DNA of 44,655 nt from Gemmataceae bacterium (GTDB lineage Bacteria; Planctomycetota; Planctomycetia; Gemmatales; Gemmataceae): contig SHZY01000036.1 in assembly GCA_009692065.1 (NCBI GenBank), forward strand, positions 1 through 44,655. Direction: 5' to 3'. Below, piece after piece: positions 1 through 6,435 of the stretch. The notes beneath the pieces were generated by a model. The model ran no database searches. It was not told the DNA's origin and worked only from the letters and a program-made list of their open reading frames with translations. A program made the position numbers and the translations under genes. The number at the start of each line of letters is the position of its first letter. Position 1 is the first letter of the stretch.

Positions 1-146
1 CTCTATTTTGCCACCGAGATGCTTTGGAGTCGAACCTGCGGCCGTCGGTCGCACCGAAGTGAAAATGTTCCGACGATCGACCTTTGGACCGTCGCCGTCG
101 CGCTCGACGTGATCGGTGCCGAAATATCGACTTAATCAACGGGCTG
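1..146 (+). mobile_element. End of an IS-like element, left copy (inverted relative to right end)
   Basis: These bases match the reverse complement of 44507-44652 at 145 of 146 positions; the only difference is T at 77 against C. The match stops at 146/44507. One frame is open from the first base to a TAA at 133-135 and would encode the last 44 residues of a protein, ending VIGAEIST. The stop lies 11 bp from the repeat edge, as transposase genes often do. I cannot name the family from this fragment. The element is cut by the window edge, so this is probably where assembly stopped at a multicopy element. Confidence 0.6.
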
Positions 147-239
147 CTATATGTTGGATTACCCTCACTTTCATGAACCTCTAATCCAAATCTGTTAAAA
201 TATGAGAATGCCAGTTCGCCTTACTGACGGAGGGATATC

Positions 240-923
240 GTGCGCATCCTACTGGTCGAAGACCACAAGCCATTGTCGCGGGCACTCAAGCGAGGGCTGG
301 AGGAAGAGGGCTTTGCCGTCGACCTGGCCGAGAACGGCGAGGAGGCCGACTTCAAGGTCCGCAGCTCCACCTACGACGTCGTCGTGCTCGATTTGATGTT
401 GCCAAAGATTGATGGCTTGACGCTGCTAAAGAACTGGCGTAAAGAAGGGATCAAGACGCATATTCTCATACTGACGGCGAAGGATACCACCGAGGACAAG
501 GTCAAGGGTCTGGACCTCGGCGCCGATGATTACTTGACGAAACCCTTTCAGCTCGGAGAGTTACTGGCGCGTTTGCGGGCACTGGTCCGCCGCAGCCATC
601 AGGTCAAAGATCCGGTTTTGCGCGTTCATGATCTGGAGATCGATACGTCCGCGCGCAGCGTCAAGCGCGCGGGCAAGACTATTCACCTGACGCCGCGCGA
701 GTACGCCCTCTTGCAGTTCCTGGCGTTCCATCGCGGCAAGGTGGTGACGCGGACGATGATCTGGGAACATCTGTATGACGAGTACGACGAGAATACCTCG
801 AACGTGGTCGATGTTTACATCCGCTATCTGCGGACGAAGGTCGATCACGACTTCGACACCAAGCTCATCATGACACGCTGGGGCGAAGGTTACATGTTGC
901 GCGGGGAAGACGAGGACTCATGA
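240..923 (+). CDS. OmpR/PhoB-family response regulator
   Basis: Cytoplasmic two-component response regulator and transcription factor of 227 aa. The receiver domain (about 1-115) has the acidic pocket around D8, the phospho-acceptor D51 in VVLDLMLP, T79 and the conserved K101 in TKPF. A winged-helix Trans_reg_C domain follows (about 128-220), with LTPREYALLQFL, then a recognition-helix region containing SNVVDVYIRYLRTK and the wing RWGEGYML. The GTG start is supported by GGAGGG at 229-234, five bases upstream. Its stop overlaps the ATG of the histidine kinase by four bases (ATGA), so the two are co-translated and are very likely cognate. The signal and target genes cannot be read from the sequence. 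Confidence 0.95.
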   Translation: MRILLVEDHKPLSRALKRGLEEEGFAVDLAENGEEADFKVRSSTYDVVVLDLMLPKIDGLTLLKNWRKEGIKTHILILTAKDTTEDKVKGLDLGADDYLTKPFQLGELLARLRALVRRSHQVKDPVLRVHDLEIDTSARSVKRAGKTIHLTPREYALLQFLAFHRGKVVTRTMIWEHLYDEYDENTSNVVDVYIRYLRTKVDHDFDTKLIMTRWGEGYMLRGEDEDS

Positions 924-2917
924 GATCCATTCGGCTGTCGCTGATCGTTTATTTCCTGCTGCTCTTGACCGGAGCGCTGGGGGCGGTCTCGTGGTTTTCT
1001 TATCGAACGACCGCTGAATCGCTGCACGAGCGGCAGCACGATGCCCAGAAGATGATCCAAACGCAATACGAGGCGCGGTCCCAGGCGGCACACGATTCCC
1101 GGAAAATGATCGAGGCGCAGTACGTGGCGTACGCCCAAGCAGCACGCGCCGAACTCGATCGGCATATCCTGCGGCAAGCCCGGGCGATGGCGGGCATGCC
1201 GTTGGTCACGGTTCCTTATGAAGCGGTTTATGTCGCCAGCGTGCTCGCTGCGCCTACCACGCCTGGGAACGTTAGCCTCCAGATCTGGCTGCCCGATAAC
1301 CGGCCCTTCGGGAAAGGCAAGGATGCGCCGCGACCCACTTCCTACGTTCCGTTCTGGGCATGGCTAACGCAGGACCAGAACAAGAAACAGGCTCGGTCCG
1401 ACACGGCACGGTTCTACCCTAAATTCACGCACCTGCAATCGTCGGAACACCTGGTTCTCCATGCGGACCTGGAACACTCGCAGGAGTACTTTCAGACGTA
1501 CCGCACGCTCGATGGCCAGCCGATGCAGCGGTCGGAGTCGATGGGGGATTCGTGGTTTGTGCTGAACAAGGAGCGGCGCAAGCAGACGTTGTTCACGGAA
1601 TACTATGATGAAGTCGAACTGAAGCCAGGCGTGAAGGTCACGCGCGTGACGCTCAAGATGCCGGTGTCGGGCTTCGGCGGCGTGACTTTTTTTGGGCCGT
1701 GGCGTGGCCCGCCTCAAACTCCAGGTAAGGGGGGAACCTCCCCCAAGGGGCCGCCGAAAGCGGTCGATACCAAAACGCCGACTCTGTTCATCCAGTACGC
1801 CGCGGACCTTGCCCCGCTTGACGAGAAAACCCAGCAGTTCGCAATCGACCGCGACAGCCAACTGGCCGTGATTGACGACAACATCCAGCAATTTGCGACC
1901 GAGCGCGACAGCGAACTCGCCAAGCTTGAACGCACCATCGGCGAGGACTTGAATCAATTGCGCAGCCGGATGCTGTGGATCGGCATGTCGGCCTTGATCG
2001 CGCTCTGGTTTGGCGGCTACGTGGTGATCCGCCTTGGGCTGGCGCCTCTCTCCAAGATGTCGGAAGCGGTCAGCCAGGTGTCGCCGTCAAACTTCCGCTT
2101 GCAACTGGATGTCGAGAAATTGCCGAACGAATTGCGGCCGATCGCGGCGCGACTTTCGGAGGTGCTGGTGCAATTGCAGAAGGCGTTCGCGCGCGAGAAG
2201 CAGGCCGCGGCCGATATCTCCCATGAGTTGCGCACCCCGTTGGCCGCCTTGATGACGAACCTCGAAGTCGGCCTGAAGAAGTCACGCAGCCCGGCCGAAT
2301 ATCAAGAGATCCTGGAAGAGTGCCGGGCGTCCGGCCAGCACATGTATCAACTCGTCGAAAGGCTCTTGACGCTGGCCCGCCTTGACGCTGGCGCCGACAA
2401 TTATCGTCCGACCGAGGTCGATGTGACCGATGCCGCCCTGCAATGTGCCGATGTCATCCGGCCGCTCGCCAAGGCGCGTGGCATCAAGTTGAACCTGAAT
2501 CTCACCGATCCGATCATCACCACGACTGATCCCAACAAGCTGCGCGAAATCCTCACGAATCTCCTGCACAACGCTGTCGAGTACAACAAGCCGAATGGCA
2601 CGATCGACCTGTCGGTGGAGCGCCTCAATGGCCACGTGCGGCTCCAGGTGCGCGACACCGGCATCGGCATCAAGCCGGAGGCGCTCGAGCACATCTTCAA
2701 GCGATTCTACCGCGCCGATCCGTCGAGGCACGCCGACACGCCGCACGCGGGGCTGGGGTTGTCGATCGTCAAGAGCTACGTCGATCTGATGGGCGGCACG
2801 ATCGAAGTCGAGGCGTTAGACACGGGTACGGCGTTTATCGTCGATTTACCGTTTGTCACGCCGACGCCCGATCTCAAGACGGCGGTGCAGGCGGAGTTGG
2901 AAGTGGCGCGGCGGTGA
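920..2917 (+). CDS. Membrane sensor histidine kinase, partner of the upstream regulator
   Basis: Inner-membrane sensor kinase of 665 aa. TM1 is about 7-27, an extracytoplasmic sensor region about 28-350, TM2 about 352-372, then HAMP, HisKA with phospho-acceptor H435 in DISHELRTPL, and HATPase_c with the N box (NLLHNAVEYN), DTGIGI and GLGLS. The sensor region is unusual. Directly after TM1 there is a tandem 18-residue duplication (41-58 and 59-76, sharing KMI..QY and QAA), and just before TM2 a second, unrelated 18-residue duplication (302-319 and 320-337, sharing QQFA..RDS.LA). Both look like helical stalks. Between them lies a Gly/Pro-rich stretch around 258-282. I did not recognise the ligand-binding fold. 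The gene overlaps the regulator gene by four bases. Confidence 0.95.
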   Translation: MRSIRLSLIVYFLLLLTGALGAVSWFSYRTTAESLHERQHDAQKMIQTQYEARSQAAHDSRKMIEAQYVAYAQAARAELDRHILRQARAMAGMPLVTVPYEAVYVASVLAAPTTPGNVSLQIWLPDNRPFGKGKDAPRPTSYVPFWAWLTQDQNKKQARSDTARFYPKFTHLQSSEHLVLHADLEHSQEYFQTYRTLDGQPMQRSESMGDSWFVLNKERRKQTLFTEYYDEVELKPGVKVTRVTLKMPVSGFGGVTFFGPWRGPPQTPGKGGTSPKGPPKAVDTKTPTLFIQYAADLAPLDEKTQQFAIDRDSQLAVIDDNIQQFATERDSELAKLERTIGEDLNQLRSRMLWIGMSALIALWFGGYVVIRLGLAPLSKMSEAVSQVSPSNFRLQLDVEKLPNELRPIAARLSEVLVQLQKAFAREKQAAADISHELRTPLAALMTNLEVGLKKSRSPAEYQEILEECRASGQHMYQLVERLLTLARLDAGADNYRPTEVDVTDAALQCADVIRPLAKARGIKLNLNLTDPIITTTDPNKLREILTNLLHNAVEYNKPNGTIDLSVERLNGHVRLQVRDTGIGIKPEALEHIFKRFYRADPSRHADTPHAGLGLSIVKSYVDLMGGTIEVEALDTGTAFIVDLPFVTPTPDLKTAVQAELEVARR

Positions 2918-2920
2918 CCG

Positions 2921-2969
2921 GTTGCGGCTTCGCGCTCCCGTCGCGCACGGCTAGCGCGAAGCCGCAAGC
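2921..2969. terminator. Palindrome after the histidine kinase gene
   Basis: Perfect 15-bp arms TTGCGGCTTCGCGCT (2922-2936) and AGCGCGAAGCCGCAA (2953-2967), starting a few bases after the kinase stop codon. There is no T-run, so it may be a palindromic repeat of the kind found throughout the window rather than a classical terminator. Confidence 0.5.
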
Positions 2970-2991
2970 GGGGAACACGGGCGGTAACGCA

Positions 2992-3025
2992 CAAGGCCAC
3001 GACTCCTTGCCGTGGCCTTGTCTTT
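2992..3025. terminator. Probable bidirectional terminator
   Basis: Perfect stem CAAGGCCACG (2992-3001) and CGTGGCCTTG (3011-3020) with a 9-nt loop, followed by TCTTT on the plus strand. It lies between the convergent kinase and BFD-like genes. Confidence 0.6.
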
Positions 3026-3040
3026 GATCGCATTTCTTTT

Positions 3041-3271
3041 TCAGCCGAGCGCGGCGGCTTCGCAGTGGAATCGCTCGATGTATTCCTGCAGCTTGGCATG
3101 GCAGCAGGTGCAGCCCTCACCGGCGCCGGTGTATTTGCTCAGATCTCGGACGCTGCGCAACTCCAGACGCTCGATCATGCGGACGACCTGCGTTTCCGTC
3201 ACTTGCAAGCAACGGCACACGATCATGTCCGAGCAGTCGGCACAATTGTCGGGAGTGCAGGGCCGATTCAT
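3041..3271 (-). CDS. BFD-like [2Fe-2S]-binding protein
   Basis: Small 76-aa protein with the bacterioferritin-associated ferredoxin (Fer2_BFD) pattern: C19-x-C21, then 32 residues, then C54-x-x-C57, with the typical helical sequence VTETQVVRMIE between. Members of this family bind a [2Fe-2S] cluster; the best known releases iron from bacterioferritin. No bacterioferritin gene lies nearby, so the partner is unknown. The first 15 residues carry three more cysteines (C5, C10, C13) that the core fold does not need. Translation could instead start at M16, which would remove them; neither start has a clear Shine-Dalgarno sequence. Confidence 0.85.
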   Translation of the reverse strand: MNRPCTPDNCADCSDMIVCRCLQVTETQVVRMIERLELRSVRDLSKYTGAGEGCTCCHAKLQEYIERFHCEAAALG

Positions 3272-3349
3272 GGGTGGGAACCTAGGCAGCAGGCTTGTTG
3301 AGACTTCATCTCATTTCTATTCTACGCTGCTAGAAGGGGTTGTCAAGCG

Positions 3350-3424
3350 GGAATCAGGAGTCAGTGCAATGGCGCAATGCTTCTGTTCCTTTTTTTGTCT
3401 TCCTGACCCCTGACCCCTGATTCC
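3350..3424. repeat. Inverted repeat with GGGGTCAG motifs
   Basis: Arms GGAATCAGGAGTCAG (3350-3364) and CTGACCCCTGATTCC (3410-3424) pair at 14 of 15 positions. The right side also holds two head-to-tail CTGACCC units. It lies just downstream of the minus-strand CAP-protein gene and could serve as its terminator. Confidence 0.5.
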
Positions 3425-3430
3425 TGCCCC

Positions 3431-3919
3431 CTATTTCCGCGGTCTGGCGAAGAGTTGCGTCAAGTAGAGCGCCCCCGCCTTGTCGCGGGCGATGCCGATG
3501 CCAACCTCGGTGAACTCCGGCAGCAAAATGTTGGCGGCGTGTTCCTTCGATTCCATCCACGACTTCATGATGCCTTCGAGCTTTGCGCCCGGCTCGCCGA
3601 AGGCGATGTTCTCGCCGGCCTTCGCGAATTTGTAGCCGGCAGCGCGCATGCGGTCGAACGGCGATTTCTCGTCGAGCGTGTGCTCCATCTTTCCCTGGCG
3701 GGCCATGTTCTCCGAATGGGCGCGGGCCAGCTTCGACAACGCCGGGTTGAGGACGAGCGCCCCCAACTCCTTACCTTTGCGTTCCAGGTTGGTCAGCTCG
3801 AAGAGCTTCGTTTCTTTCGGATCGTGCTGAATTTTTTTCGGCTTCTCGCCTGCCGGCGTCCAGGCGCCGATCAGAGCGAGGCCGCAACAGGCCGTCAGCG
3901 TGATGCAGAATCGCGTCAT
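3431..3919 (-). CDS. Secreted CAP/SCP-domain protein
   Basis: Protein of 162 aa with an N-terminal signal peptide (hydrophobic about 4-19, probable cleavage after TPA at 21-23) and one CAP domain (about 36-158). Recognisable blocks are ARAHSENMA with H68, GENIAFG with E103, and SWMESKEHAANIL with H127, which match the His/Glu cavity residues of the superfamily, followed by FTEVGIGI. A lipobox-like LTAC at 8-11 is too close to the N-terminus to trust. Bacterial CAP proteins are exported, but their biochemical role is mostly unknown. The gene lies 34 bp downstream of the copper amine oxidase-like gene on the same strand and may share its transcript. Confidence 0.85.
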   Translation of the reverse strand: MTRFCITLTACCGLALIGAWTPAGEKPKKIQHDPKETKLFELTNLERKGKELGALVLNPALSKLARAHSENMARQGKMEHTLDEKSPFDRMRAAGYKFAKAGENIAFGEPGAKLEGIMKSWMESKEHAANILLPEFTEVGIGIARDKAGALYLTQLFARPRK

Positions 3920-3953
3920 GGAAACCTCGAATAGGTAGGGCCCCAGGGAATTG

Positions 3954-5639
3954 TCACGGCAGCGTGCGATAAATCGGCGTCTTGAGGAACAGGTTGCGTG
4001 GCCGCAGTTCGAACGTCGTCCAGTAGATCGTCGCCTGGCCGTTCGCCGTGCTATTGCCGCCGATGATGCCGTCCTCTGAACGCGGCACGTGCAGCCCGGC
4101 CGAGGAATGCCACAGCACGACGTTCTGCTTGTCGAGCGGCTGCAACTTCGGGTTCAAGCCTCCCTTCGGTGTGAAGAAATAGTTGCCGAGGTTGACGTAC
4201 ATCTTTTCGGGAGCGTCGTGCCGAGTGATCCAGAAGTCGTGGTGGCTGAACTTTTCGTCTTTGAATCGTTCGTGCCGGGCGATGCCTTGCGGGTAGGTGA
4301 CGAGGTCATAGCTGATGGGAAACGCTGGCCGGTCCTTGGTCGCGGGGACCACCGAGTAGTTGGGATTGGTGACGCGGATGCGCGTGAACTCTTTCGCTTT
4401 CCAATCATGGAAGCTCTCCCTGGTGACTTCCTGAATGTTGAGCTTGCCGCCGTCCCCCTGGTCTTTGGCCTCCGGAGGCAAGCTGACGACGAAGACCTGG
4501 TTGGTCTCGTTGTTATCCTCCGGTCCAAGCTTCATGCCGACGCGCCAGAAGCTGCCGTGCATGTGGGCGGCGTGGAAGTCGGGGAAGAAATTGTAGCCCG
4601 TCGGCGAGTGGCGGAAGACGATGCCGCCGTCGTCGCGGAAGCCGTACTCGACCATGTAGGTATAGTTGCCGGCCTGGAAATTGGCGAAGAGGGTAAGCTC
4701 CTCGCTGCGGCGCGTTATGCTGCCGTACTTGTAGGCGGTCCCGGTGTCGCGCAGCTCGGCGATCACCTGTTTGGCGGCGCCCATGAGTTGGCTGGTGGCG
4801 CCGCCTTCTTTGGCGGAGAGCTTGACATAGCCGCCGACGTCGCGCAGATCGAAGAAGCGGGTGCCGCGGAAGTAGTAGGGAACGTAGAACTCCTGCGGAT
4901 GGGCGTCTTCGAGCACCTGGATCCACTCCGCCTTCTGCCCCGGCTTGAAGTACGCCTGCTTGATCTTGAAGAGCAGCGATCGGCCGCTCGCGCCGAATTT
5001 GTAACCTTGATCGGTCGCCTGCTTGGCGGTTTCGATGTCCCAGACTATCTTCCAGGCGGTTTCCCATTTATCATCGTTGGTCGGGAAGGTGATGACAAAT
5101 TCCTTGTCGTCGGTCTCCGGCTTGACTGCTAGTGGGACCTTTTTCTTTTCGCCTTGCTTCACGACCTTCGGCTCAACCTTCGGCTCATCGAAGTCCTTGC
5201 CCTGGTTCTTGGCGAGGAAGGTCTCGAAGCCGACGACATCGCCAACAAACTGCGTGACGAATTTACCGACGCTCGCCTGGGTGACGCCGAGCCGGCAGTC
5301 GAGGCCAGCTTCGAGGACCACGCCCTGCTTCTCGTAGCGGACGGCGCGGGTGGTGACGGCGACTTTCTCGTTGTAGCGGTTGAGCAGCGGCAACGACGCC
5401 TGCCCCTTGACGGAGGCCTTGATCAACAGCCGGCTGCCGCCGTCCAGGCGATAAAGGCGCAAGGTGCGATTCTTCAACTCGATGGAATAGTGGTCCTCCT
5501 CGAGCGAGAACCGTCCGCCGACGTCACGCAGCGCGTCGGCGATCATGCCGTTCGACACTGACTCCACCGGGTCTTGCTGGGCGCCGGCCGGCAATACAAG
5601 ACCAACCAAAACGCATACCATCAACGCGTACAATCGCAT
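3954..5639 (-). CDS. Exported YbjN-like / copper amine oxidase catalytic-domain protein
   Basis: 561 aa, with a signal peptide ending around PAGA/QQ (residue 20). The start at 5639 is preferred because GAGGG precedes it and a signal peptide follows; an in-frame start 90 bp upstream would hide the signal. Residues about 25-145 resemble YbjN (PLLNRYNEK...VVLEAGLDCRLGVTQASVGKF). A Lys-rich linker follows. From about 235 the sequence matches the copper amine oxidase catalytic domain: RFFDLRDVGGY (region of the catalytic Asp), GNYTYMVEYGFRDDGGI with the TPQ-precursor Tyr at 326, copper ligands H359 and H361 in HMHGSFW, HHDFWITRH, and VVLWHSSAGLHVPRSED with the third ligand H517. Family members oxidise primary amines to aldehydes. 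The classical N-terminal amine oxidase domains are absent, so the substrate is unknown. Confidence 0.75.
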   Translation of the reverse strand: MRLYALMVCVLVGLVLPAGAQQDPVESVSNGMIADALRDVGGRFSLEEDHYSIELKNRTLRLYRLDGGSRLLIKASVKGQASLPLLNRYNEKVAVTTRAVRYEKQGVVLEAGLDCRLGVTQASVGKFVTQFVGDVVGFETFLAKNQGKDFDEPKVEPKVVKQGEKKKVPLAVKPETDDKEFVITFPTNDDKWETAWKIVWDIETAKQATDQGYKFGASGRSLLFKIKQAYFKPGQKAEWIQVLEDAHPQEFYVPYYFRGTRFFDLRDVGGYVKLSAKEGGATSQLMGAAKQVIAELRDTGTAYKYGSITRRSEELTLFANFQAGNYTYMVEYGFRDDGGIVFRHSPTGYNFFPDFHAAHMHGSFWRVGMKLGPEDNNETNQVFVVSLPPEAKDQGDGGKLNIQEVTRESFHDWKAKEFTRIRVTNPNYSVVPATKDRPAFPISYDLVTYPQGIARHERFKDEKFSHHDFWITRHDAPEKMYVNLGNYFFTPKGGLNPKLQPLDKQNVVLWHSSAGLHVPRSEDGIIGGNSTANGQATIYWTTFELRPRNLFLKTPIYRTLP

Positions 5640-5755
5640 GGGCTGACCCTCGTAGTTTAGCCGCTCGCTTCCGGTGAGCGCGCCAAGAATTGTCCCCATT
5701 CTACTCGACCGACGAGCGGTTACAAGCATTTCGTTAGCCGGTTGTGGATAGCAGG

Positions 5756-5817
5756 GGAAGCCCCAGGGTGAGGTACTCCGAACCCCAGGGTTCGGAGTAC
5801 CTCACCCTGGGGCTTCC
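5756..5817. repeat. Perfect 30-bp-arm palindrome
   Basis: Arms 5756-5785 and 5788-5817 are exact reverse complements with a 2-base loop (CA). Each arm contains the 20 bases CCCCAGGGTGAGGTACTCCG or their complement. It lies in the divergent gap between the amine oxidase-like gene and 6042, so it is not a terminator for either. A degenerate single arm recurs near 30462-30493. Confidence 0.9.
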
Positions 5818-6041
5818 GAAATTGCAAATTTCAACGTGGTTGTGTCTTCTTGCGCCGGGCTGGCACGGTCCCATCCGGCCAAGAGTTGGCACGTGATTTA
5901 CTCGACACGTCCTAACTGGTTAACAAATCGCCACTTCGGTAATCGGACAAAAACGTCCGGCGTTGATTTGGATCCGTTTGGCATCGCTTTCGCTGTTTCT
6001 TCTCCCTGTAGCTTTCGCTACGAATGCTGAGGAGTTTGGTA
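5818..6041. other. Gap with no recognised gene
   Basis: Together with the palindrome to its left this forms a roughly 400-bp divergent intergenic region. I see no convincing gene here. It must hold the promoters of the flanking divergent genes, but no clear -35/-10 pair stands out. GAGGAG at 6029-6034 is the ribosome binding site of the next gene. Confidence 0.5.
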
Positions 6042-6290
6042 ATGATGGTTCTGGACGAGATTGAGCAGCGCCGCCGCACAAGGCGCAAAGTGAAACTGCC
6101 CGAGAGTCGGCCGTCGATCCTCGATTCGTCGCTGGACAGCGAACCGTGGCTGGGCCAGTGCCTGTGCTCCGAAACGCTGGTGCTGTTCCTGCACAACTAT
6201 CCGGTCGCGTTCATCCCCGGCACCGCGCTGGACTTCAACGCACTGAGCGCTCGTCTGTATCAACTTCGCCATCGCTGGCCGCGCCAATAG
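6042..6290 (+). CDS. Small protein of unknown function
   Basis: 82 aa, not recognised. The start at 6042 is chosen because GAGGAG lies seven bases upstream; ATG at 6045 is equally possible, while ATG at 6024 precedes the binding site. The N-terminal third is Arg-rich (EIEQRRRTRRKVKLPESRPS). The C-terminal part is more hydrophobic with two cysteines (QCLCSETLVLFLHNYPVAFIPG). There is no signal peptide. G/C at third codon positions suggests a real gene. A longer reading frame on the other strand (6018-6464) has no such support. Confidence 0.5.
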   Translation: MMVLDEIEQRRRTRRKVKLPESRPSILDSSLDSEPWLGQCLCSETLVLFLHNYPVAFIPGTALDFNALSARLYQLRHRWPRQ

Positions 6291-6312
6291 TAGGGTCGAT
6301 GTCCGCGTCTGC

Positions 6313-6350
6313 CGTTTAGCGCCCGCGCGGCGCCATGCGGGTGCTAAACG
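6313..6350. repeat. Palindrome, TTTAGCGCCCGC family
   Basis: Arms GTTTAGCGCCCGC (6314-6326) and GCGGGTGCTAAAC (6337-6349) with one mismatch. One of about eight copies of this family in the window. Confidence 0.85.
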
Positions 6351-6435
6351 CAAGCGAAAAAATGATTGCCCCGCGCCGCAAAGTGGTTTAGCATCGTCCT
6401 GATTCTGGACCCACACTCCACCATGAGCCGGCGCC

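Noticed and set aside
3887..3919. Lipoprotein signal (LTAC) in the CAP-domain protein
   Set aside because: The Cys would be residue 11, leaving too short a hydrophobic stretch before it; an ordinary signal peptide fits better.
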